Below, piece by piece: positions 54,610 through 64,000 of a DNA stretch of 64,000 bases. The stretch's first letter is position 1, and every line of letters starts with the position of its first letter. A model generated the notes under the pieces. The model worked only from the letters and a program-made list of their open reading frames with translations, was not told the origin of the DNA and made no database searches. The stretch is taken from the NCBI GenBank assembly GCA_009767595.1, contig VSDK01011186.1, forward strand, positions 54,927 through 118,926, given 5' to 3'. A program made the translations under genes and the position numbers. This DNA is from Symbiodinium kawagutii. Taxonomy: Eukaryota; Sar; Dinophyceae; Suessiales; Symbiodiniaceae.

Positions 54610-56905
54610 CTGAATGAGAGGGAACACGAAAATCCCTGGATTTATCTGACATCCAAACAGCAAACTGTTTACTGACTCTTGGATGATACTCTCTGAACCT
54701 CTTACGATCAATTGATGGCGGAATAGCTACATAATACTTGCACTTACTGTAATCACATTAATTCCGCATTTAGATGTGTAAAAATACATCTTTATATATA
54801 TATATATAAATGCATACATCTTTAGGTTTATAGATATTACATAGGTGGGATGGTCCAACAATATCCAGCATATATACATAAATAAATGTATATATAAACA
54901 TATATAAATATAAGTATATATATATATATATATACAGTTGCATATAAACATAAAATCAAATATCTTATATAAACATACATATACAGATCAAAACACATGC
55001 CTATCTAATGTTTATTTTACACATACGTGGGATTGTCCAACGATGGTGTACCCCAAAAATTGGTGGTTTCCCAATGAATAATAGTCTTGAATTTGTATGG
55101 TTAGTAGATATCACCATTTATAGACAAAACCACATGTGCGTGACACTGGTTCAACTACCAACACTGGTTGCACCAATTCCACCAGACAATGGCAGCTTGT
55201 CCTGCAGCTTTTTGCCACAATCATCTCGGCAGGCGCAAACACGTCAGACGTTGAGAATCAGCCATCAGGAAAAGATCATGAACCATCATTTACTAGCATC
55301 ATTCTGGACGGATTGGATTTACCATTTATCACTAAATGTCATGAAACACCATGATAAGGAGCCATCATTGATTATCATGAATCAACTAGTATCAGCTAGT
55401 AATATCCATCATGGATCATCATTGACGGTTCTTCGTTGGTAGCTGGTCATCATCATTCACCGTTCAGCAAGCATCAATAATGACCACCAAACATTATTTT
55501 TCGGGGTTACCATCTATAATCATTGTTGATCATCATTGGCTGACGTCAGCCAGCGCTGTGTTGTTGCATTGTCAATTATCTCAACTGATCATCAAACGTC
55601 GATGACCATCATTGACCACTATGTACCACCGTCAACCAACTAGCCACCCCTTACCACAATTAACATCGTTAGCAATCTTGAAGCATCATCAGCGAACATC
55701 AACCGTTATTGCCCTTGTCATCAGCCATTTGCGATGAACCATGGTTTGTAGTTTCATTATTGCAGTAGCATTGCTGATAGTCGAGCACAACCAGTCCGCG
55801 TCATCATTTACCTCTTTGCAGATCACTTGCATGTTGGTAAGTGAGGGTAGATGTGACATGTGTTTGTCGATGCGCCCATGGACCCAGAACAGTTCTCAAC
55901 GTCGGAGCTCTACAGGAATGGTCGTAGCGGGTACTCTAACAAACATGATCACTTTCAGGATACGTATGGTTGGAGGGCACTGCTTCCAATTCGACAACAA
56001 ATGATGGATACCAAGGAGCTTGGGTGACCACGATTAACCATAAATGTGAAAATCCTTGGGACGATCCCTTGATGTTCAAGAAGAAAGGCTGGCCTCCATT
56101 CCCCCCTTGGGAACTGCAGCGCAGTAAAATGTGTGAGGACCACCAAGAATCCTAGTTTGGCATAGGCCAAAAAATGCAGTGGACTCCAGGAAAATATTAA
56201 ATTTGTCCGAACCACCTAGCATGGTGGATCAAGGTTGCTGTATGAAAAAGCCATTTGCCTAGCTGGTAGTGGCTCTTTTACCTGCTATGTACGTCTATCT
56301 AGCTAAATAAATAAACAAATAAACAAATATATATATATATACACACACATATATATACATATGCATACATATATATATATATATAGCTTGCCAAACATAT
56401 AGGAAACATCCAAATACTTGAGTAGTCTTCGGCGTTGTCAACGGTTCATGTTTATACGAAGGGTAGTTGACCGCCTCCATCATTCCTGTTGGCTTGAAAT
56501 GAGCATGGCCATTCAATACCATAAGTGGCCCATGTTTCACAACGTTTTAGCCACCATGAACCAACATGACATAGAGATCAACCTTTATGCCACTCCTCAC
56601 TATATAGAAGTCACCATGAGGATGATGATTTTGCCGCAGTTGGCAGTGGGTCAAAACCCTTAGTCCCCCTGGTTCCCCTATCATTAACTATTGTTTTCCC
56701 TATGAAATTGTTGGTCATTAAACCCCATTGGTTGGTCAACTGCTTGACCCATAGCCTTTTATAGCTGGTATATCCCCTACTATTGTTACTTACTATTCCC
56801 TTTTATAAACCATTAACAAGCTGTTGTTGGTTGGTTCACCGCTTGACCCAGCTCGCCAGTTCACTTCCCCAAGTCCCCCCGAAGCCCAGCTCCGCGGCAA
56901 GGCAC
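54610..56905 (-). other. Gene 2 intron, about 2.3 kb
   Basis: TA tracts at 54780-54935 and 56320-56390, AACCAT/ATCATC-rich DNA at 55440-55740, and a family B copy at 56645-56757. A plus frame at about 55150-55290 (NSTRQWQLVLQLFATIISAG) is protein-like but unsupported. Confidence 0.45.
56645..56757. mobile_element. Family B MITE-like element
   Basis: GGCAGTGGGTCAAAACCCTT on the left, AACTGCTTGACCCATAGCC on the right. A second partial end (CGCTTGACCCAGCTCGCCAG) lies at 56830-56850, next to the S2 exon. Confidence 0.75.
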
Positions 56906-56988
56906 TCGACACAGCACCTCGACTGTGAAGAGCACCGTAAAGATCTGCGCAGTGCGTGCGGTGGTGAGACCCCAATGGCCATGGCCAC
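56906..56988 (-). CDS. Gene 2 exon: S2 segment
   Basis: Acceptor CCCATAGCAG, donor GTGCCT. After two bases completing a Ser codon it reads GHGHWGLTTARTAQIFTVLF then TVEVLCR. I-F-T-V-x-F-T-x-E-x-L-x-R is the S2 signature of voltage-gated channels (acidic E and basic R that pair with S4). All three minus frames are open here, but only this one shows channel similarity and fits phase on both sides. Confidence 0.75.
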
Positions 56989-57124
56989 CTGCTATGGGAA
57001 ATGGGTACCGCCAGCATGCTGGGAACCCTGGCAACAAAAAAATGGTGCTGGCCACAGGATTGGCCAACTATGAGTGCTAAGCCATCGAATTTTTTTGAGA
57101 TTCTTCTTTTTTCGTTTCCAGGAT

Positions 57125-57300
57125 AGTGTTTTCAAATTTTCCGTAGCTCCTGGCCTCGTTGCCCCTCTATGACTACCCCAAGCCCTGGCGCCGCCTCGCT
57201 CCCTCCCAGCCCTCCCAGGAACCATCGATGCACCCTGAACCTGGAGCTGAGGCTCATGCCAACTCCGAAGCAGAAAAGAAGTGAGCGTACTCCTGACCCC
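57125..57300. other. GC-rich coding-like island, strand uncertain
   Basis: On plus, a long pyrimidine tract and TTTCCGTAG precede LLASLPLYDYPKPWRRLAPS, ending at a GTGAGC donor. On minus, GGGGGTCAG precedes STLTSFLLRSWHEPQLQVQG. It lies in the gene 2 intron between the S1-S2 linker and S2 and is not needed for the chain. It could be an alternative exon or an exon of a nested plus-strand gene. Confidence 0.4.
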
Positions 57301-58041
57301 CGGACAGTGGGCATCCCACAGGGCGAGTGACTTAGATCTCGTGACTGAGATCGACCTGAGGTCTATGAGTTCCATTACAGATCATGATAAAAACAATATA
57401 TATATATGTATATATATAGATGGATTGTAGATAGATTGTGGTGCATTGAGAATTGATGTGCATCATTGAGCCAAACAAGGATTTCCCATCTAAAACCCAT
57501 ATATGAATAGATTGCAGCAATGGGCATCGGTTTATTGGGGCACGTGTTGGTAAAACTCAGCTCTGGCTATAGATCAACAGTTACAGCACCAAACTGCAGT
57601 CAGCTGCTGTTTGTAATCGATCCAACATACACCCTTACAGACAGGTGTCGGCGGATCCCTTACTGAAATGAGATGATTCCAATCCCAGATCCCAGCAAGA
57701 AGAACGTGCTCAGAAAAAATGTGGGATGTTTGCCGGTAACCTGGATAATCAATGAATCTCACATGGTATGGTATCACTATAGGTTATCATCACTACGATG
57801 TAAGCTCTTTATGTTACAAGCCAAATTGTATATCATCGTAACTTGAGTTGTGACCAAGTGCAACGATACTTATAAGTCATGATAATATCATGAGTAGTTT
57901 TAACTTTGGTATGCAGTTATGACTTGATTTGGCTGTTGGGCAAGGAACAAGTTATGGAAGTTGCGTCTGATGATTTCAGCTTTTTGAGAGTTGCTGTAGT
58001 GGTTTTGGCTTAGAGTAAGTGCTGTAACGACAGCCTGTTAC

Positions 58042-58153
58042 TGCAAGCTGTTTTCGTCTCTTTGTGTCGGGCTTTTGCACTGGGGTCTGCATATCCACTC
58101 ATGGTGGTCAGCCACAAATGCTGCAGCTCCTTGTTTGCCACGAGTTCCACTTG
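58042..58153 (-). CDS. Gene 2 exon: S1-S2 loop
   Basis: Acceptor GGCCGGGAAG, donor GTAACA. Starts in phase 0 and leaves one base for the S2 exon. Reads QVELVANKELQHLWLTTMSG, then YADPSAKARHKETKTAC. Hydrophilic, as expected for the S1-S2 loop. Upstream the frame is also open (MEHAALMVHSVAGK). Confidence 0.6.
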
Positions 58154-59936
58154 CTTCCCGGCCACAGAATGCACCATCAGCGCCGCATGTTCCAAATTAC
58201 AACGAAACCAACCTCACCAACCAAAACAAAACACACACACACACACACCAAAAAAGCTTCCAGAGTCATAACTTATATCATACAATAGTGATTAAAATCA
58301 ACATAAATTCAACTTAACTTCTCCACCTCACCTTTAAATTCATAACTTCATATTAACTTCAGGACCTGCATTTTGGGTAATCACTAGGATAATATATTTG
58401 TAGCCCGATTATCAATGGTTATCATGCTCCCAAATGATCCATGCATGACTGACATTCCCTTGTAATATGACCCACATGAGAGTAAATATGCCATACATAG
58501 AGTATTTGAGGCTGCTCAAATGTGAAACTCACATCACTGCTTACACCTTTTCCCCACAACTTTCTGGCGCCATGGTGAAATCCCAGCAGGCCCATAAAGC
58601 AATGCCCCCAACCAGGTGCAAAGTCCTTGTTAGATATACACTAAGAACTGTGTGCATTTTATATGTATATGTTGATATATATATATATATACACATACAT
58701 ATAACCTATTATCAACAGAGATTTCTTTGAATATAGACCAAAGTTATGTTTCTGTTGATCTACACCATTAATTTTGCACCAAACCCTAGTATTTGCGCTA
58801 CTAATTTCACATAAACTTGGCATGAAAAACAATGAAATGCGCTACTCAGTGCTTATCCAGCCCGAAAACCGTCGCCGTCGACCCACCTGATGAAGACTGG
58901 GAACCGTCTCAAAGATCTCAGTTGCGAGAAACCGTGTGATGGTTGGTTGGCTCTGCTGGTGAACTGCTGGTGAATTAATGGTTAGTGGTCTGTTGACGAA
59001 ATGACTTAAACATATATATATATATATATGTAGCGGTTTGTTCATGTTTGGAAAAAACACAGCAACATCAACAATCAAACTCAATAATGATTAAGACTCA
59101 TCAACTTTTTACATTTTTCCAACCGTTCGTCCACAGAACCTATTCATCAAATCCATTTTCTTTTGGCATCGCGACGTCTCATCTATCGTAGCTCCTTAGC
59201 TCTCCCTTGAAAAGGCCATATGGAAACCCCTGGCTCCAAGCAGCTCCCTCACAACGACGAGTTTGTGGCATCTGTTCCCCCCACGTTGCGCAACAGGCCT
59301 ATGTCAGTGGCGTATCAGTATCAGTTTGATCACCTCATGCATTGCCATCATGCGATCAATCAGTGGTAAGACCTTCTCAATAGTGATGAGTGATGGAGAA
59401 CCACCATTAACTAGTAGAACAATAGAGGTGAATGATGGGATAGTATTTGTATGTATTGTATGTATTTGTAGTGATGGATAGTAATGGATATTAACAGTAG
59501 AAATGACTGCCGACAATTGCTAGTAGGCAATGGAATGGTTATATGGTCATCCATGATCATTGATGGAAGGCTGTCAATGAACCACCCTTCCTGGGAGAAC
59601 TGGTGGCAATCCCAGTGACCACTGACCAGCAACCATCATCAATTTCCACTACGGCGTTGCGTAGCTGTGGTCGCTCCCTGTACCCGACTGGCTGTTCACG
59701 ACTTACCTCCCGGTTGCGCGGAAAATCCACCGTGGAAATAGCTGAAGTTTACCTATTACAACAAGTGATTTTCAGCGCAACCAGGTTAGCTTACTATGTG
59801 GATGTGCATCCTCAGGGATTGTACCAGGAAACTAACCATGGCTATAGGGGTTAGTTCAGCTACCCTATAGGCTTCAGCTTCCCATGGTAAACCCAGCTGC
59901 GTCTCAACAGCTGATGACTCAGTGCCCAGTAGCAGC

Positions 59937-59990
59937 GCTGATGGTGGACAGCACAATGACCGTCATGACCACCGACTGCAGCAGATAGGC
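59937..59990 (-). CDS. Gene 2 exon: S1 helix
   Basis: Acceptor GATTTGCAGCCCAG, 18 codons in phase 0, likely GC donor (GCTGCT). Reads AYLLQSVVMTVIVLSTIS, a single hydrophobic helix in the position of S1. No GT donor keeps the helix and the phase; a GC donor is also needed after the pore exon, so GC-AG introns seem to be used twice. Confidence 0.6.
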
Positions 59991-60317
59991 CTGGGCTGCA
60001 AATCCAGTGCACCCTGGTCATCCATGATGAGCATTGGCGGTTGCAACGGATCTTGATCCACCCCTCCATCTTGATATGGTGGTAAATTGATATAGTCTGT
60101 CAGAAATGCCCCTATGAGATCCTATAAGATCTGTAAGACTATCTCCCTGAGGTGTCTTGAGTGAACATCAGCAAACACAACCATTTAGCACGAGGATGAG
60201 GTCCAGCAATGACCAATACAACTTTAGCTGCGTTACCTTGTACTTAGATCATACATTTGGCCTCCCTATCCTGGCGAAGCCAACCATGTAGTGCTGGCCC
60301 CCCACCAGAGCTGCTAC

Positions 60318-60359
60318 CGTGACACTGCATTGCTGCTCTCGGGGTGGTCCAACATCATC
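60318..60359 (-). CDS. Gene 2 exon: cytoplasmic N-terminus before S1
   Basis: Acceptor GCAGCTGCGCAG, 14 codons in phase 0, donor GTAGCA. Reads DDVGPPREQQCSVT. The frame is open upstream (NDDAGMAAPFRGIAAAQ), so the exon may be longer, starting after the ATTCAG near 60416. Confidence 0.5.
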
Positions 60360-61299
60360 CTGCGCAGCTGCGATCCCACGAAATGGGGCGGCCATCCCAG
60401 CGTCATCGTTCTGAATGCAGGCGGTTTTTGTCTGCAAATCATAGGATGATCAAGGATACCATTCATCAGCTATCAACTAGGTGGACATTGAACAGTGCCC
60501 AGTGGTTGAAGCCGTTGATGTCATGGTTGCTTGAATTGTCCTATCATGGGTCGCAATCTTGCCTGTAATCGCCTCTCCTGACAGCTTTACAGAATATTAA
60601 AGACCCCAGCCTCAAAAAATTGCCCTGGAAACGGCAAATAGTCGATCGGTTGATGGCCAAATCCTAGAGATTGCTTGGACTTTATTTTATTCTATAGTCT
60701 GTCTATTCCGTTGAACAAAAAAATGATCCAAAAAGTTTTGCAATGGATAAGCGATGCTAGGACATCAACCACCTAGCGCAGGTCTTGTCCATGGTTTACA
60801 GCGGACATCACGGCTTCCCCAACGACCAATCGTGGCAACAAAACCATTACATAGCCATTCGACATATATGGTATACCCCATATAAAAGGGTTTGGGTACC
60901 AATGGTTACATCATGTTATATCCACATGGGATTCCCGTTTCTTCTCGTCCCAAACCACTGATGTTGCTTTGACATGGTTGTAGTCCAGTGAGTCACGGTT
61001 TTCTGGTCAACCCACTAGAACCGAAAGTTATGTAAGTATAGTGGGTATCATGAACCCCGCTTCCGGGGAGACCTTTGCATGTCCGGACACATGGCGGCAA
61101 AATCGCCATGCTTTTTTGTCTTTTCCTCAGCAACTCATTAAGTGTAATTCAAATCAGCACGTTTGAGTGACCCGACAGTCGCTGAGAAACAGAAATGCAC
61201 CAGAATCCACAATTTTGTTGGGAAAGCCCTGGGACATCATCCACTGATGGTGGATTTTCCATTGCCATGTTAGTTTACCAGAGAGTATATCGGGCTGTC

Positions 61300-61600
61300 C
61301 ATGTATGGTGACCTGCCAAACATCTCCACCGGTTTCCCCACAACTTTCCCTGACTTCCAGGCACTGCAGCGAAACCACTTTGGGAACCGGCTGTGGCCCT
61401 TAGGATTTCAGCGACTCAGTGAAGAGGGCTGGGGAGAGCTCTCCTGGGCGCTGAATGCTGGGGGTTTTGGCAGCTGCAAACACTACTTGGTGGCACCAAG
61501 CAAATGGCTGGAAAAACACATGAATTTTTGTTTAGATACCTTGGCCCTGAAAAAACATGACTCCCCAAGCAAATGGCCGGACAATCCTCTGCTCTAACGA
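61300..61600. other. Coding-like region, strand uncertain
   Basis: A 98-codon plus frame ends at a stop at 61595 and contains RLSEEGWGELSWALNAGGFG and PSKWLEKHMNFC. On minus, TTTGCAG leads in phase 0 to LPKPPAFSAQESSPQPSSLS, which would suit a disordered channel N-terminus. Undecided. Confidence 0.35.
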
Positions 61601-62051
61601 ATACTTGTCCAGGAAAATGGTCAGTAATGTTGGTGTAGGTGATATCTTGAGAGCTTTGTACCTGGAAAGTGTGCAGCAAAGGTCTTAAACTCTGTCATAG
61701 CAAACGCCTATTGAAGTGAACTTGGCTGGTTGCTGATGGTTGGAAGAGCCAAACAAATGAAGGACTCATGTGGCATGGCTATGGGTCCAACACCACACAT
61801 GCCGCCGGCTGAAGCAAAAGGACCAACTGGTGACAGCTTGTCCAGCATTCTGATCATTTGTATCCTCTGTCTTTCGCGCTTGGAATTATATTAAGACTGC
61901 TGGAACCTCAGGCATATATGTATTTTTCACGGAAAGATTCGCTGATGTATTTGCATGCAGCAGATGTAGTGCGACATGTTTGTTTCCCTGTGTTCACCGT
62001 CTTCGTCCCGTCAAACTCCAATCAATCGCCCAAGCATCTCATCCGCTCAAC

Positions 62052-62117
62052 TTCTCCAGACTGCAGTAGGAGCGAGGCAGGCGGCTTGCGATGGATGGTA
62101 GATGCCACAATCATCAT
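62052..62117 (-). CDS. Candidate first coding exon of gene 2
   Basis: An ATG at 62117 opens 22 codons (MMIVASTIHRKPPASLLLQS then GE) to a GTTGAG donor in phase 0. No promoter or leader-acceptor evidence. The same stretch is open on plus as part of a 105-codon frame. Speculative. Confidence 0.25.
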
Positions 62118-63278
62118 GGATCCTGGGAGAGCTATCACTGGCTCCCGGCCTCATGACTTTGCCTGGTCAATGTAGCCATGGATTGAATATCCATGTATGC
62201 ATTTACATTTAGTATGTGTCTGCAAGTAAAGGATGTATGTGAAACAAAAAAACATATGTGTATTCAAAATATGTAAATACAAACATGCAAATAGCATATG
62301 CTAATGCAAACATGGCTTTGATTAATCCGCATTTAAACAAATCATGTGTATATATATATAATATTGAATATTAATACACATATATAGATATGTTAAAGAA
62401 CAAACATTATGGAATACCAAAGTCATGAATACATTCTGTTTGTGTCTTGTTTTGTTCCACGTGCACAAAAAGCAAGTTTGCATATGCAATAATCAATAAG
62501 CTAGAACATGTAATGTTTGCCCTCAATAGATGTATATATATATAACACACTTTTATCACACAAGAAACTTTTACGCTTGCACACACTGAAATATAGTAGC
62601 TATAATTATGTACCGTAATGGAAACATAGATTCGTACTGTCGTACTGTCCAAGTACACTGTGTAACATGACATCCCCAGGCCATCGGCATCTGTGGCACA
62701 TCACTTGCAGGTAACGTGCAAAAGGACGTGTTCTGCTGCATGGTGCCCCTATGGCTGTTGATCAGTGACATGATGTGTCATGTGGCCATGGGTCAATATT
62801 AATCAACCAACTAATGGGGGATTTCCACCAACAATAACAGGGAAAACCATGGTTAATAGTGGGGGAACCAGGAGCACAGGTTTTTGACCCACAGCCATGT
62901 ATGTTTCTCTAAATTGGGCTACCCCCTACATGATGAGGAACATTTCTGATTGAACACCAATGATATGGATCTCAAACACTATTCAATCTGTGGCATGCTG
63001 CTGGATGGAGCAAACTATATATCCACATTCACATGTCCATGTTTCCATAACCAAAACTTTGTGAGTGCTTCTGGATCTTTTCAGGACCCTCGCATAAATC
63101 ATGGGTAAGCTGAAACCTCATTCCACTTGTCTATGGCTCGTGGATGTGCAGTTGGGGCTAGTTCCCTGGGATATATCAATGTTTAACAACCTTCTAAGGT
63201 GGGTGAACCAACACGTTTAACCATGGCGACTCATGTCACCAGTTGCTTGGGCAGTGCGAATGCACATCCCCTTCAATG
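62118..63278. other. Intergenic stretch between gene 1 and gene 2
   Basis: TA-rich DNA (62200-62560), a family B copy (62782-62897) and a family E fragment (about 63095-63235). No exon was recognised. Confidence 0.45.
62782..62897. mobile_element. Family B MITE-like element
   Basis: TGGCCATGGGTCAATATTAA on the left, TTTTTGACCCACAGCCA on the right. Core GGGGGAACCAGGAGCACAGG. Confidence 0.75.
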
Positions 63279-63415
63279 TCACAAGTGTCGTTCGAGCTTT
63301 TCGATGGGATTTTGATTCTGCTTGATGGCGGTGTCAATGATGGTCTCATCAAAGCAGTGAGTGGCCTCAATGAGAATGCGGAAATGCATTCCATCATGCG
63401 AGATTGAACAGCAAA
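63279..63415 (-). CDS. Gene 1 terminal exon, unidentified protein
   Basis: Strong acceptor TTTTTCAATCTTTTTCAG, then two bases finishing a codon and CCSISHDGMHFRILIEATHC, FDETIIDTAIKQNQNPIEKL, ERHL and a TGA stop at 63279-63281. The sequence looks globular and well conserved in style. A longer frame (78 codons) in the +1 register is less protein-like. Product unknown. Confidence 0.65.
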
Positions 63416-63464
63416 CTGAAAAAGATTGAAAAAGAGTGTATTGGATGACATAAGGAGATTGGAC

Positions 63465-63650
63465 AAAAACAAAACATGGGATTGTCCTTCAATGGCTTCA
63501 ACGCTGTACTCCGAAAAATCTCATCATCCTGTGGTTTCCAGAACGGTCTGAATTCAAAACGGCCATGGCTTAGAGCCTTGGCATCGGCGCCCCAGTTCCC
63601 AGCGGTGAGGTGCCAGACTTTCAGTTCTTTCACCCTGGGACCATGTGCAT
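63465..63650 (-). CDS. Gene 1 penultimate exon, unidentified protein
   Basis: Acceptor CAATATCAAG, donor GTCCAA (a nearby GTTTTT is an alternative). After two bases completing an Asp codon it reads AHGPRVKELKVWHLTAGNWG, then ADAKALSHGRFEFRPFWKPQ and DDEIFRSTALKPLKDNPMF. At 186 bp this is the longest exon in the window. One leftover base fits the terminal exon. No family recognised; the gene continues beyond the right edge. Confidence 0.7.
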
Positions 63651-63726
63651 CTTGATATTGAAACATGTAACACATATTGAGGAATGGTGATTTGTAGAGG
63701 CTAATACTGGTTAGCGGTTAATAACA

Positions 63727-64000
63727 TGGCTATGGGTCAAGATGAATCCCCCAACAAAATGAGCAAAAAGACATGGTTGGCCAATGGTTGATCCTGATTT
63801 TCTCATGGATAACAAGGATGACCACAGTTTGACAGTGGCTTTGTTGAAACGTTCATCCACTCAACCTTGAGATATTCAGGAGTCAGTCACACTCATATAA
63901 TGTCATATAGTGTCAACCCCGGATTAATAAACCCTAGGTTTTTTAAATTGGGGGGCACCTTATAATGGGAAACCAAGGCTTTTGGGGGATACCCCTATTA
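63727..64000. other. Non-coding right edge with element remnants
   Basis: A degraded family B end (TGGCTATGGGTCAAGATGAA) at 63727 and the start of a family A-like element at about 63940, cut by the window edge. Confidence 0.5.

Larger units (their letters stand above)
19707..62117 (-). other. Gene 2 span: voltage-gated K+ channel with ankyrin tail
   Basis: Envelope of the chain of exons listed separately. From the exon at 60318-60359 to the stop at 19707-19709, 29 exons total 2634 nt (877 codons plus stop) with no internal stop and compatible intron phase at every junction. The order follows a Kv-type channel: S1, S2, S3, S4, S5, pore, S6, then a long helical region and ankyrin repeats. The likely product is a plasma- or organelle-membrane K+ channel subunit. 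The 5' end is uncertain: a candidate start exon is at 62052-62117, and 61.4 kb may hold another exon. Confidence 0.6.

Noticed and set aside
61301..61597. 98-codon plus ORF as a confident gene
   Set aside because: Protein-like, but a minus exon with TTTGCAG fits the same bases. Left as undecided in the features.

Overview
This window looks like nuclear DNA of a protist with very intron-rich genes, probably an alveolate and most plausibly a dinoflagellate. That placement is an inference. It rests on short GC-rich exons (36-186 bp) scattered in AT-rich, repeat-filled introns of about 0.2-3.7 kb, on genes that all point the same way, and on two likely GC-AG introns. There is no sign of bacterial organisation: no operons, no ribosome binding sites and almost no long open frames outside simple repeats. 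I saw no rRNA, tRNA or CRISPR array.

Three transcription units can be traced, all on the minus strand. They were built by hand from GT/GC...AG boundaries, reading frame and intron phase.

(1) At 63279-63650 are the last two exons of a gene that enters from the right. Its product is not recognised.

(2) From about 60.4 kb (possibly 62.1 kb) down to a stop codon at 19707 lies one gene of about 40 kb. Twenty-nine exons join in frame, with no internal stop, into 877 codons. The first third encodes a voltage-gated potassium channel: S1 59937-59990, S2 56906-56988, S3 54281-54343, S4 with four arginines every third residue 51705-51752, S5 split over 49411-49476 and 48101-48151, pore with TVGYGDM 46442-46531, a 36-bp microexon 45760-45795, and S6 44688-44786. 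The C-terminal part is helical (38.4-33.6 kb) followed by ankyrin-type repeats (31.5-22.8 kb). No cyclic-nucleotide-binding domain was seen. This resembles plant AKT-type channels in outline only.

(3) From at least 17.1 kb to beyond 0.7 kb is a second multi-exon gene that I cannot name. Two runs are in phase: 17103-13283 (129 codons) and 7858-718 (233 codons). It has an EF-hand-like loop, a leucine-rich helix and a charged helical segment.

The introns hold several families of short inverted-repeat elements (MITE-like, families A-E below), degenerate AACCAT/ATGGTT arrays, TA tracts, trinucleotide tracts and a 1.1-kb, almost perfectly homogeneous 40-bp satellite. A 57-bp tandem repeat at 16787-17014 overlaps the 3' end of an exon and repeats its splice donor four times. 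A 153-base assembly gap lies at 18051-18203. Exon ends are proposals: where several AG or GT sites were available I chose those that kept phase with the neighbours, so any single boundary may be wrong even where the chain is right.
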